This document shows, piece after piece, positions 53,085-61,480 of a stretch of DNA of 64,000 bases; the stretch's first letter is position 1, and each line of letters opens with the position of its first letter. Source of the stretch: DASUPK01 sp963695805 (GTDB taxonomy: Bacteria > Actinomycetota > Thermoleophilia > Solirubrobacterales > 70-9); the NCBI GenBank assembly GCA_963695805.1, contig CAVOHV010000004.1, forward strand, positions 1-64,000, in the 5' to 3' direction. Both the position numbers and the translations under genes were made by a program. The notes under the pieces are model-generated. The model had not been told where the DNA came from and ran no database searches. It was given only the letters and a program-made list of their open reading frames with translations.

Positions 53085-53133
53085 AGCGATGCGAGAGTAG
53101 CGCCTAGCCTCAATGGGACCTGAAACACCACTG

Positions 53134-54357
53134 TTAAACGGGTGGCGGCGAGGGCCGCCCCCTCGCATCGAACGGGTGGCGGCTAGCGCCGCCCCCCGCA
53201 TCAGAATGCGCGTGGATCGCCTGCAGCAGCCCAAGCGCCAGGAACGTCCCGAGCACCGACGAGCCGCCGTAGCTGATCAGCGGCAACGTGATCCCGGTGA
53301 CCGGCATCAGCCCCAGGTTCATGCCCAGGTTGATGACCGCCTGGAAGGCAAGCATCGCGACTATCCCGCCGGCGATCAGGACCCCGAAGTAGCTCGTAGC
53401 GATCCGCATCACCCGAATCGCTCGCCAGAAGAGCAGTGCGTAGAGGAAGACGAGGAACGCGGCGCCGAGAAACCCGAAGCGCTCCCCGATCACCGCGAAG
53501 ATGAAGTCGGTGTGGCGCTCGGGAAGGAAGAGCAGCTCGGTCTGCGTCGCATCATCACCGCGTCCGGACTTCTCCCCGGAGCCGACCGCGATGATCGCCT
53601 GGTTCACCTGGTAGCTCGCGTCCCCGGGGTCGTTGCTGGGATGAAGGAAGGAGGTCAGCCTGTCCTGCTGGTAGCCCTGCAGGGGGTGGACGCCGAGGGC
53701 CTGGCCGCCGAGGTAGGCCCCGCCGGCGAGCAGCGCGGCCGCCGCGCCGATCGCGGCGAAGTGCTGCCAGGGGATTCCGGAGACGAACAGGATCGTCAGG
53801 GTGATCGCCACCAGGACGATCCCTGTGCCGAGGTCCGGCTGCAGGAAGACGAGGCCCGCTGGCAGCAGGCCGATGGCCAGCAGCCCGACCGTTTGCCGCA
53901 GCCCAAAGGGTCGCTTGACCCGCTCGTAGACGAAGGCCGAGAGCGATACGCAGAGCAGGACCTTGGCGAGCTCGGACGGCTGGAACTGGAAGAGCGGCAG
54001 GTCGATCCAGCGGTTCGATCCTCGAACCGCCGTCCCAACCAGCAGCACCAAGGCGATCGAGCCCACCATCACCGCGTAGATGCTCACCCTCAACTCGCGC
54101 AGGCGCGTGTAGTCGATGTGGCTGATACCGATCATCAGGGCGATGCCGATCAGGCCGTAGAGCGACTGGCGCACGACGAAGTAGTGAGGGTCCGCAGCGA
54201 TCTCGTGCCGGCTCGCCGACTCCAGCGTGAAGACACTGAACGCCATCAGCCCGACCGCGGCCGCGAGCATGACGCCATCCAGGTTGCGCAGATTGAGCAG
54301 CTCGAGGACCCGCGAGCGCTGCGGGGCGATCGTGAGTGAGGGCTTGGCGGCTTCCAT
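53134..54357 (-). CDS. rodA: RodA/FtsW-type glycosyltransferase, copy 2
   Basis: SEDS polymerase with 407 residues, the same architecture as copy 1 and long identical stretches (QPDLGTGIVL, GYQQDRLT, LPERHTDFIFAV). The final 23 residues (from SDAGGGASRH to the stop) are encoded completely by two tandem palindromic elements, 53137-53205, and are absent from copy 1. The ATG at 54357 overlaps the PBP2 stop as TGATG. Confidence 0.93.
   Translation of the reverse strand: MEAAKPSLTIAPQRSRVLELLNLRNLDGVMLAAAVGLMAFSVFTLESASRHEIAADPHYFVVRQSLYGLIGIALMIGISHIDYTRLRELRVSIYAVMVGSIALVLLVGTAVRGSNRWIDLPLFQFQPSELAKVLLCVSLSAFVYERVKRPFGLRQTVGLLAIGLLPAGLVFLQPDLGTGIVLVAITLTILFVSGIPWQHFAAIGAAAALLAGGAYLGGQALGVHPLQGYQQDRLTSFLHPSNDPGDASYQVNQAIIAVGSGEKSGRGDDATQTELLFLPERHTDFIFAVIGERFGFLGAAFLVFLYALLFWRAIRVMRIATSYFGVLIAGGIVAMLAFQAVINLGMNLGLMPVTGITLPLISYGGSSVLGTFLALGLLQAIHAHSDAGGGASRHPFDARGRPSPPPV
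53136..53169 (-). repeat. Palindromic element copy 7 (short form), RodA tail
   Basis: On the minus strand GATGCGAGGG is followed by GGCGG-CCCTCG-CCGCC and ACCCGTTT. It is the last part of rodA copy 2, encoding DARGRPSPPPV and the TAA stop. Confidence 0.7.
53170..53202 (-). repeat. Palindromic element copy 8 (short form), RodA tail
   Basis: On the minus strand GATGCGGGG is followed by GGCGGCGCTAGCCGCC and ACCCGTTC. It abuts copy 7 head-to-tail and encodes DAGGGASRHPF in RodA copy 2. Confidence 0.7.
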
Positions 54358-56252
54358 CACTCGACTCCTCCCGCCGATGCCGCCGCCGCCCCGCTCGCGC
54401 CGCCGGCGTTCAGGTGGAAGTAGTGCTCCAGGATCGACCGAGCGATGGGGGCGGCCGACTCGACGCCGAAGCCGCCGTGCTCAACCGTGACGGTCACGAC
54501 GATCTGTGGGTTGTTGTAGGGAGCTACCACGCTGTACCAGGACTGGTCCTCCTGGCCCGGCCCACGCTCCGCCGTGCCGGTCTTGCCCGCGACCGCGAAC
54601 GGGAAGCCGCCCATGACGGGGTAGGAGGTGCCGCCGGGCTCCATCGCCGCGCGCTCGAGGCCGCCCAGGATCACGTTCCGCGTCTCCTCGGAGATCCCCA
54701 GGTGCCGCGTCGGAGCCGGCTTGATGCGCTCGACGGTCTTCCCGTTCACGCCCACGATCCGGCCTCCGAGGTGGGGCGTGACCAGGGTCCCCCCGTTGGC
54801 CAGCGCGGCGTAGGCGCGCGCCAGCTGGAGCGGGGTGACCATGACGTCGCCCTGACCAACCGCCAGGTTGACGTTGTCCCCCTGGTTCCACGGACGGTCG
54901 ATGTACGGGTTGTCGTGGCTGCGATAGACGCGGTTGCGCCAGGCCGGGGTGGGGATCAGACCCGCGCTCGCGTTGGGGATGTCGATGTCGGGGCTTTGGC
55001 CGAGGCCGTATTTGTGGGCCCAATCCTGGATCTGGCCACCCTTGCCGCTCGCACTCGCATGGAGCCCGAGGTCGAAGAAGTAGACGTCCGATGAGACCTT
55101 GAGCGCCGTGCTCATGTCGATCGGGCCGTTTGCGGCGCCGCCCGCGTTGTGTACTACGAGGCCGCCGATGTCGAGCGAGCCCGTGTCGTCGAAGATCGTG
55201 CTGGGCGTGATCAGGCCGTCCTCGAGCGCTGCCGTGGCGGTGATGGGCTTGAAGGCCGATCCCGTCGGATAGCCGCCCTGGTCGGCCCGATCCACCAGCG
55301 GGTCGCCGGATCGGTTGCCGAACGCGTCGTATTGCTGCTTGGTATGCGGCTGCGTGTAGAAGGTCGGGTCGTAGGTCGGGTAGGAGCCCATCCCGAGGAC
55401 GGCGCCGCTGTGGACGTTCATCGCGACGAAAGCGCCCGGCAGCCCCCTCGCGCGCAGAGCCGATTCGCCGACCTCCTGCAGGCCCGAGTCCAATGTCAGG
55501 CGGAGGTTGTCGCCGGCCTGCGCGGGCCGGTTGCCGAGCGTCCCGCGGGGGCGACCGAGCGCGTCGACCTGGATCCGCTGACTGCCGGCCGTGCCGCGGA
55601 GGAACTTGTCGTAGCGGTACTCGACGCCGGCCTGGCCGATGATGTCGCCGGGGTGCAGGCCCCGGTACTTCGGCTGTTTCAGCTGTCGCGGGCTGATCTG
55701 GCCGACGAGCCCGAGGAGATGGGCGGCCAGCGTCCCGTCCGGGTACTTGCGGACGTAGGTCCGCTCGACACTCACGCCGGGGAAGCTCTCCTTGTTCTCG
55801 AGCAGGTAGAAGAGGAGCCGCCGGTCTAGCCCCTGCTTGAGCACCACCGGATATCCGGCGTACTGCGGCGTCGCCCTGACTCTCTGGCGGATCTCTCGCT
55901 GCGAGAGTCCGAGCAGGTCGCCCAGCTTGCTCAGCTCGCTCCTGCGGGCGCCGCGGTCGCTGGGCAGGTCGGAGGGTCGCAGCTGGAGGGTCATCACCGT
56001 GCGGTTGTCGACCAGGACCTTGCCGTTGCGATCGAGGATCTCGCCGCGCGGAGGGTGAACCCGGACGTCGAGGACGCCGTGGTCATTGGCGAGGGCGCGG
56101 TAGTGCTGACCGTCGAGGATCTGCAGCGACCAGAGCCGGAGGAGGACCGTCGCGATCGCGACGACCACGACCGCGCCCAGAATCGCGATACGCAGGTTGA
56201 GGCGCGTGGTCAGGCGCGGCGGGATGTCCTCCGGACGGTCAAGGAGATACAT
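54357..56252 (-). CDS. mrdA: Penicillin-binding protein 2, copy 2
   Basis: This class B transpeptidase has 631 residues. A single membrane helix (about 24-45) is followed by RGEILDRNGKVLV, the active Ser in YPTGSAFKPI (about 331), KVSSDVYFFD and KTGTA (about 554). It is the same length as copy 1 and clearly paralogous. It lies 26 bases after mreB and is coupled to RodA copy 2, so mreB is followed directly by its own polymerase pair. Confidence 0.93.
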   Translation of the reverse strand: MYLLDRPEDIPPRLTTRLNLRIAILGAVVVVAIATVLLRLWSLQILDGQHYRALANDHGVLDVRVHPPRGEILDRNGKVLVDNRTVMTLQLRPSDLPSDRGARRSELSKLGDLLGLSQREIRQRVRATPQYAGYPVVLKQGLDRRLLFYLLENKESFPGVSVERTYVRKYPDGTLAAHLLGLVGQISPRQLKQPKYRGLHPGDIIGQAGVEYRYDKFLRGTAGSQRIQVDALGRPRGTLGNRPAQAGDNLRLTLDSGLQEVGESALRARGLPGAFVAMNVHSGAVLGMGSYPTYDPTFYTQPHTKQQYDAFGNRSGDPLVDRADQGGYPTGSAFKPITATAALEDGLITPSTIFDDTGSLDIGGLVVHNAGGAANGPIDMSTALKVSSDVYFFDLGLHASASGKGGQIQDWAHKYGLGQSPDIDIPNASAGLIPTPAWRNRVYRSHDNPYIDRPWNQGDNVNLAVGQGDVMVTPLQLARAYAALANGGTLVTPHLGGRIVGVNGKTVERIKPAPTRHLGISEETRNVILGGLERAAMEPGGTSYPVMGGFPFAVAGKTGTAERGPGQEDQSWYSVVAPYNNPQIVVTVTVEHGGFGVESAAPIARSILEHYFHLNAGGASGAAAASAGGVE

Positions 56253-56278
56253 GGCCGCGTCTGCCTGTCACCCGGCGC

Positions 56279-57319
56279 TCAGTAGCGCCTCCGGACACGG
56301 GAGTTCTTGAGCGCTCTCTTGATCGCCTCGAACTCCTCCAGGGCCTGTCCAGATCCCGTGGCCACGCAGGTGAGCGGGGACTCGGCTAGCCGCGCCGGCA
56401 TCTGGCACTCCGCGCTCATCCGTTCGGCGAAGCCATGAAGCAGGGCGCCGCCCCCGGCCAGGGTCATGCCTCGCTCCATCAGATCGCCGGCGAGCTCGGG
56501 CGGCGTGCGGTCAAGGGTGTCTCTGACCGCCGCGATGATCTGCTGGATCGGATCATCGAGAGCCGTCCGGATGTTCGCGGAGTTGAGCTTCACGGCCCGG
56601 GGCAGCCCGGAACCGAGGTCGCGGCCGCGGATCTCGATCTCGATCTCGTTGTCGAGCGGATTGGCCGAGCCGGCCTCGTGCTTGATGTCCTCGGCCGTCT
56701 GATGGCCGATCAGGAGCTGGTGCTCGCGCTTGCAGAAGTTCATGATCGCGTCGTCCATCTCGTCGCCGCCGACGCGAATCGACTGAGAGACGACGATGTC
56801 GCCGAGGGAGATCACGGCGACCTCGGTCGTGCCGCCGCCGATGTCGACGACCAGGCTCCCGGTCGGCTCGCTGACGGGAAGGCCCGAGCCGATCGCCGCG
56901 GCCATCGGCTCCTCGATCAGGTAGGCCTCGCGGGCCCCGGCCCCGAGGCATGCCTCCTCGACCGCTCGCTTCTCGACCCCGGTCACACCGGAAGGAACGC
57001 ACACGACGACCCGTGGATGGGTGAAGCGGCTGTGATTTGCCCGCTTGATGAAGTAGCGGAGCATCGACTCGGTGATCTCGAAGTCGGCGATCACCCCGTC
57101 CTTGAGCGGCCGCATCGCGTTGATCGTCGATGGCGTGCGCCCGAGCATCTGCTTCGCCTCGGCGCCGACAGCGTGGACCTCGCCGGTGGCGGTGTCGATG
57201 GCGACCACCGAGGGCTCGGAGAGGACGATCCCGCGGCCGCGGACGTAGACGAGCGTATTGGCTGTGCCGAGGTCGACGGCCATGTCGCGGGCGGGGCTGA
57301 TTGAGCTGAAAAGGCCCAT
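56279..57319 (-). CDS. mreB: Rod shape-determining protein MreB
   Basis: MreB is the bacterial actin that directs lateral wall synthesis. The 346 residues have phosphate loops DLGTANTLVYVRGRGIV and VVDIGGGTTEVAVISLG, an adenosine motif, and GGGALLHGFAERM near the end. The ATG at 57319 follows a run of G. A promoter (TTGGGC-N17-TAGGCT) lies about 58 bases upstream. It heads the elongation cluster. Confidence 0.96.
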   Translation of the reverse strand: MGLFSSISPARDMAVDLGTANTLVYVRGRGIVLSEPSVVAIDTATGEVHAVGAEAKQMLGRTPSTINAMRPLKDGVIADFEITESMLRYFIKRANHSRFTHPRVVVCVPSGVTGVEKRAVEEACLGAGAREAYLIEEPMAAAIGSGLPVSEPTGSLVVDIGGGTTEVAVISLGDIVVSQSIRVGGDEMDDAIMNFCKREHQLLIGHQTAEDIKHEAGSANPLDNEIEIEIRGRDLGSGLPRAVKLNSANIRTALDDPIQQIIAAVRDTLDRTPPELAGDLMERGMTLAGGGALLHGFAERMSAECQMPARLAESPLTCVATGSGQALEEFEAIKRALKNSRVRRRY

Positions 57320-57376
57320 GGGGGGGGACGATTAACGGATGCTCATAAAGGGACGCGCTAAGCCAAAGCTCGTCGG

Positions 57377-57405
57377 AGCCTAGCGGCTTGCTTTAAAACG
57401 CCCAA
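57377..57405 (-). promoter_or_regulatory. mreB promoter TTGGGC-N17-TAGGCT
   Basis: On the minus strand TTGGGC (57400-57405) and TAGGCT (57377-57382) are 17 bases apart, in the 120-base gap between maf and mreB. It nearly matches the promoter of the gene at 11847. Confidence 0.55.
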
Positions 57406-57439
57406 AGTCCGCAAGTTTCGGGTCTGGACGCGTGTGTTC

Positions 57440-57997
57440 CTACTGAGGAGTGAGCAGCTCGGGTGCGAGCCGGAGGAGCAGCCCGACCGGCAGGCCGATG
57501 ACGTTGGAGACGTCACCGCGGACGATGTCGACCAGCGCCGACCCCAGACCCTGGATCGCGTAGGAGCCGGCCCGGCCGCGCCACTCGCCGGAGGCCAGGT
57601 AGGCATCGAGGAGCGGCTGGTCGAGCTCCTTGAACGCGACGGTCGAGACGTCGACGCCGGTGCGGGGCTCCTCCGCCTCGGGCCCGATCAGGGCGAGGCC
57701 GCCGAGGACGTGATGCTCCGAGCCAGAGAGGCGCTCCAGGTGAGCCCGTGCCCCGGCCTCGTCCTGCGGTTGTCCGAGCACCTCGCCGTCGATGACGACC
57801 TCGGTGTCGCCGGCGATCACCAGGGCGTCGGGCGTCTCCGACGCGACGGCCGCGGCCTTGCGGGTCGCGTTCCGGACGACCAGGTCGCGCGGCTCGCCCT
57901 CGGTCGCCTCCTCGATCTCCGGCGCGCGGACCTCGAACTCGAGACCGAGGGCCTCGAGCAGGGCGCGCCTCTGAGGCGACCCCGAGGCGAGGATCAG
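57440..57997 (-). CDS. maf: Maf-type nucleoside triphosphate pyrophosphatase (no canonical start)
   Basis: Maf is a house-cleaning nucleotide pyrophosphatase. The conserved N-terminus LILASGSPQRRALLEALG, VIAGDTEVVIDGEVLGQP and GSYAIQGLGSALV are present. The first ATG/GTG/TTG in frame is the GTG at 57820, which would delete the whole substrate-binding start. A CTG at 57997 forms CTGA with the ndk stop and gives 185 residues, the family length, so a CTG start is likely. A sequence error is the alternative. Confidence 0.88.
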   Translation of the reverse strand: MILASGSPQRRALLEALGLEFEVRAPEIEEATEGEPRDLVVRNATRKAAAVASETPDALVIAGDTEVVIDGEVLGQPQDEAGARAHLERLSGSEHHVLGGLALIGPEAEEPRTGVDVSTVAFKELDQPLLDAYLASGEWRGRAGSYAIQGLGSALVDIVRGDVSNVIGLPVGLLLRLAPELLTPQ

Positions 57998-58404
57998 AGC
58001 TCGGGGAACCAGAGCGAGATCTCGCGCGCGGCCGATTCGGGCGAGTCCGAGCCGTGCACGAGGTTGAAGGTGACCTCGGTGGCGAACTCACCGCGGATCG
58101 AGCCGGCGTCGGCCTCGAGCGGATTCGTCGCACCGATCAGCTGGCGCGCCGCCACCACCGCGCTCTCCCCCTCCAGCACCATCGCGACCAGCGGCCCTCC
58201 GGTGATGAACGAGACGAGCTCGCCGAAGAACGGCTTGTCGCTGTGCTCCTCGTAATGAGCATTCGCGAGCTCGTCGTCGGCCTGCATCAGCTTCATCGCG
58301 ACGAGTTTCAGCCCCTTGCCCTCGAAGCGAGAGATGACCTCGCCGGTCAGCTGTCTCTCGAATGCGTCGGGCTTGACGAGGATGAGCGTGCGTTCGGTCG
58401 CCAT
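57994..58404 (-). CDS. ndk: Nucleoside diphosphate kinase
   Basis: Ndk passes phosphate between NTPs and NDPs. The 136 residues start TERTLILVKPDAFERQLTG, with GATNPLEADAGSIRGEF and the active His in FNLVHGSDS. The ATG at 58404 lies 9 bases after TAGGTT and has no ribosome site. It overlaps maf by 4 bases. Confidence 0.96.
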   Translation of the reverse strand: MATERTLILVKPDAFERQLTGEVISRFEGKGLKLVAMKLMQADDELANAHYEEHSDKPFFGELVSFITGGPLVAMVLEGESAVVAARQLIGATNPLEADAGSIRGEFATEVTFNLVHGSDSPESAAREISLWFPEL

Positions 58405-58413
58405 CGGCGCGGG

Positions 58414-58419
58414 AACCTA
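58414..58419 (-). promoter_or_regulatory. ndk -10 box
   Basis: The minus-strand TAGGTT lies 9 bases before the ndk ATG. The remaining 88 bases to the divergent gene at 58508 show nothing else I can name. Confidence 0.45.
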
Positions 58420-58507
58420 CACGTATCGGGGGTTCGGGGTTGGCGTCGGGACGAACACCGGCAATGAAAGGGGGTGAGATCGGCGGAGTTGTCGCGTTAG
58501 GCCGGAT

Positions 58508-59389
58508 ATGCCGGACAAGCGCGACAGATCAGGCCGGGACGGCCTGATTGCCGCCATCGCGGGCAATCAGCACGGCGTGGTCACCCGAGCGCAACTCGTG
58601 GAGCGCGGGGTCAGCACGAGCTCAATCTCGGACCGCATCGCCGCCCGACGCCTTCACCGCATTCATCGCGGTGTTTATGCGGTTGGCCACGCGAGGCTTA
58701 GCGAGAAAGGGCGATGGATGGCGGCGGTACTCGCTTGCGGCGAGAACGCGATGCTCAGCCACACCAGCGCCGCCGAGCTCTGGGGCATCCGCCGCCGTCT
58801 ACGCCGGCTATCCGAAGCCGGCCGGGACACCGGACTCGGACGAGTGCACGTCACCGTCCCGAGCACCGCGGGGAAACGACAGCGGCGCGGCATCGTCCTC
58901 CACCGTTCCACCACTCTCACTACCCATCACTGCACCCGCCGCGACGGTATCCCCGTGACCAATCCCGCGCGCACGCTCGCCGACCTCCGTCCCCTGCTTT
59001 CCCCAGCCCAGTTCACCGCCGCCCTTCGCGAGGCCGAGTTCCTGCGCCTGCCGATCGGTGATCAACCCGAATCAGGCGGCCCGAGAACCGAGCTCGAGGA
59101 CCGCATGCTCGCCCTCTGCCGTCGCCACCGTCTTCCCCAGCCCAGGGTCAATGTTCGGGTTTCCCGATACGAGGTCGACTTCCTGTGGTGCGAACAGCGG
59201 TTGATCGTCGAAGTCGACGGCTGGGACGCACACCGAACCCGCTCGGCGTTCGAGGACGACCGCGCCCGAGATGCCCGCCTCGCTCTTCTTGGCTACGAGG
59301 TCGTTCGTTTCACCTGGCGCCAGCTGAGGCGCGATCAACCCGCGGTCGCAAAGACGATTCGCGGGCTTCTCAGGGCGAGGGCGGCCTAG
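58508..59389 (+). CDS. AbiEi-type antitoxin domain fused to a DUF559 nuclease-like domain
   Basis: The protein has 293 residues. An N-terminal winged helix (about 12-60, GVVTRAQLVERGVSTSSIS with HRIHRGVYAVG) matches AbiEi-family antitoxin domains. The C-terminal part (about 200-290) has VDFLWCEQRLIVEVDGWDAH and LGYEVVRFTWRQL, the Vsr-like DUF559 fold, with Asp and Glu at catalytic positions. No AbiEii-type toxin lies beside it. Such solitary fusions are common in actinobacteria and their role is unknown. It ends stop-to-stop with the next gene at CTAG. Confidence 0.8.
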   Translation: MPDKRDRSGRDGLIAAIAGNQHGVVTRAQLVERGVSTSSISDRIAARRLHRIHRGVYAVGHARLSEKGRWMAAVLACGENAMLSHTSAAELWGIRRRLRRLSEAGRDTGLGRVHVTVPSTAGKRQRRGIVLHRSTTLTTHHCTRRDGIPVTNPARTLADLRPLLSPAQFTAALREAEFLRLPIGDQPESGGPRTELEDRMLALCRRHRLPQPRVNVRVSRYEVDFLWCEQRLIVEVDGWDAHRTRSAFEDDRARDARLALLGYEVVRFTWRQLRRDQPAVAKTIRGLLRARAA

Positions 59390-60072
59390 CGCGAGGAGCG
59401 GCTCGAGCGGGTCGGCTGCTCCTGCTCGCGCGCTACGACCGGACGCGGCTTGCGCCGAGCCGGGCCGTCGTTCCGGTCAGCCCGGTCGCTTCTGTCACTT
59501 CTTTCACTTATTTGGCTTCTCTCACTGCGTTCGCTTCTATCACTCCGCTCGCTTCGGGCCGACCTCTGCGCTGCGGCGCGAGCCGTCCGCTGGCGGTCGG
59601 TTCGCCGCGGCTCGCGCGCGGGCCGCTGCTCCTTGCGCACCTCCGTCTCGCAATAGGGGCAGATGCCCCACTTCGGATCGAGTGGCTTGTTGCACTTCCG
59701 GCAGGGATTGCGCAGGCGCCGCTCGCAGTTCGGGCAGCGCAGGTAGTTGCGCTCGATCGGGTACTCGCAGTGCGGGCAGGAGTTCTCGATCCGCTGCCGC
59801 AGCTCGAGCTCGGCGGCTCGCAGCTCCAACTCCCGCTCCTCGCGATCCTCGAGGAACTCCGGCGGGCGCAGGATCGTGTAGACGATCGTGCCCAGGTACG
59901 GAAAGACAGACGCCAGCGTGGCGCAAGCGATCAGCACCGGGTCCTCGATCCGCCTCCGAGCGTCGAGGTACGTCCAGTAGATCAGCGCCAAATAGACGAC
60001 GATCAGGAAGAGGATCAGCAGGTTGACGATCAGGCCAACGCCGCCGTCGAGTCCGAAGAGTGCGAGGGGCAT
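59386..60072 (-). CDS. Membrane protein with double zinc ribbon and Ser/Arg-rich tail
   Basis: The protein has 228 residues. One or two N-terminal membrane helices (about 12-34 and 50-68) are followed by a short coil (about 75-95) and paired zinc ribbons (CPHCEYPIE, CPNCERR, CRKCNKPLD and CPYCETE, about 98-145). A low-complexity tail of Ser/Arg/Asp repeats follows (SERSDRSERSERS). The DNA of the tail is poorer in GC than its surroundings. The function is unknown. Confidence 0.75.
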   Translation of the reverse strand: MPLALFGLDGGVGLIVNLLILFLIVVYLALIYWTYLDARRRIEDPVLIACATLASVFPYLGTIVYTILRPPEFLEDREERELELRAAELELRQRIENSCPHCEYPIERNYLRCPNCERRLRNPCRKCNKPLDPKWGICPYCETEVRKEQRPAREPRRTDRQRTARAAAQRSARSERSDRSERSERSQISERSDRSDRADRNDGPARRKPRPVVAREQEQPTRSSRSSR

Positions 60073-60158
60073 GGGAGTGGGAGGCGCGAGTGTACGTATT
60101 TCCTTATAGGTGCGTGGAACCCTGCCTGCGTGCGGGATTTACGGGTCTTTCGCCCTGA

Positions 60159-60278
60159 TCAGAGGAAAAGCAGCCCGAAGACGTAGCCGAAGGCGAAGAA
60201 CACCAGGATCACCACCGCGACGACCACGGCGACGAGTCCCATCATCGTCAAGAGCTCTGAGCGGGCCTCTCTGTCCAT
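60159..60278 (-). CDS. Small single-pass membrane protein
   Basis: This 39-residue protein starts MDREARSELLTMMG and continues with a hydrophobic helix (VAVVVAVVILVFFAFGYVFG). It overlaps the end of folC by 31 bases. No clear ribosome site precedes the ATG at 60278; a second ATG inside would leave only the helix. It is too short for a firm call. Confidence 0.5.
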   Translation of the reverse strand: MDREARSELLTMMGLVAVVVAVVILVFFAFGYVFGLLFL

Positions 60279-61480
60279 ATCGATGACAGAAGGTAGTGAC
60301 TGCCGGCCGCCAGCGCGACCCCTCCCCGCTCTCTGGCAAGTTCCCGTGCCCTCTCCCAGGCGGCCAGCGGATCCGGGATCGCCTCGGCGTCCACCCCCGC
60401 CTTTTCGCAGAGCGCCGCCACCTCGAGCGCCGGCCTCGAGCGTCCGCCCGGCCGGCCGGAGCCCTCGATGCGCTCCGGTGGGATCTCGGTGCAGACGCAG
60501 TGCGAAACTGCGGGCGCAAGCGCGCCGACGATGCCGGGTGCGTCCTTGCCCTCGAGGATCGCGAGGCAGCAGATCACGGGGCGGTCGTGAGAGAGACCAG
60601 GGAGCAACTCGGCGAGCGCCCTCGCTCCGTCGGGGTTATGCGCTGCGTCGTAGATGACGTCAGGATCGCCTGGTTCCAGCTGAGCCCTGCCCGGTATCGA
60701 CATCTGGAGACGGACTTGGAACGTCGGATCCCAGTCCACCTCGCCGAGCACCTGACGGGCGGCCGCCAACGCAAGCATCAGATTCTGCGCTTGAAAGCCG
60801 AACGTGCCGCCGCCGGTCGCGTATACGGGCTTGACATGCCGCGCTTCCGCTTCCCGATTCACCACCGACATGGCGTCCGGTGGAAGGTTCCCGGCGATCA
60901 GAGCAGTGTGGTCCCGCAGCACGGCCACCTTCTCCGCCGCGATCTCCTCCAGGGTCTCCCCCAGCCACTCGGTGTGGTCGTAGCCCACGGAGGTCAGAAC
61001 CGTGAGCTGCGACGTGATCACATTGGTGGCGTCGAGGCGGCCGCCCAGGCCCGCCTCGATCACCGCGTATTCGACGTGCGCAGCGGCGAAGGCGACGAAG
61101 GCCGCCGCGGTGAGTAGCTCGAACTGGGTGACGGGCCCCTCGTCGCCGGCCGTGCGGTCGGCCACCTCCGCGGCCTGCTCGGCTCGCTCAAGCGCTCGCG
61201 TGAACGCCTCTTCCGAGATCGGCTCACCGCGGATCAGGACGCGCTCCCGCCACGAGGTGATGTGCGGGGAGACATAGGCGCCGGTCGTCACCCCGTGCGC
61301 CTCCAGCAGCGCCGCGGTCATCCGCGTCACCGAGGTCTTGCCGTTGGTCCCGACGACGTGGATCGAGGCGAATCGGTTCTGCGGCATCCCCAGCAGCTGG
61401 CAGAGCCGCCGCATCCGCTCGAGCCCCAGCTTCCAGCCGAGGACCTCGCGGCGGTGAAGGATCTCCTCGGCGGTGGCTAT
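60248..61480 (-). CDS. folC: Folylpolyglutamate / dihydrofolate synthase (no canonical start for full length)
   Basis: FolC adds glutamate to folates. The ATP loop VVGTNGKTSVTRM, ISPHITSWRERV-like VSPHITSWRERVLI, FELLTAAAFVAF and VIEAGLGGRLDATN are present. The first ATG in frame is at 61414 (388 residues), but family-like sequence (ILHRREVLGWKLGLERM) extends upstream to the valS stop. There an ATA at 61480 overlaps that stop as ATAG and has GAGGAA 8 bases upstream, giving 410 residues. Either start is possible. Confidence 0.9.
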   Translation of the reverse strand: MATAEEILHRREVLGWKLGLERMRRLCQLLGMPQNRFASIHVVGTNGKTSVTRMTAALLEAHGVTTGAYVSPHITSWRERVLIRGEPISEEAFTRALERAEQAAEVADRTAGDEGPVTQFELLTAAAFVAFAAAHVEYAVIEAGLGGRLDATNVITSQLTVLTSVGYDHTEWLGETLEEIAAEKVAVLRDHTALIAGNLPPDAMSVVNREAEARHVKPVYATGGGTFGFQAQNLMLALAAARQVLGEVDWDPTFQVRLQMSIPGRAQLEPGDPDVIYDAAHNPDGARALAELLPGLSHDRPVICCLAILEGKDAPGIVGALAPAVSHCVCTEIPPERIEGSGRPGGRSRPALEVAALCEKAGVDAEAIPDPLAAWERARELARERGGVALAAGSHYLLSSIWTERPAQSS

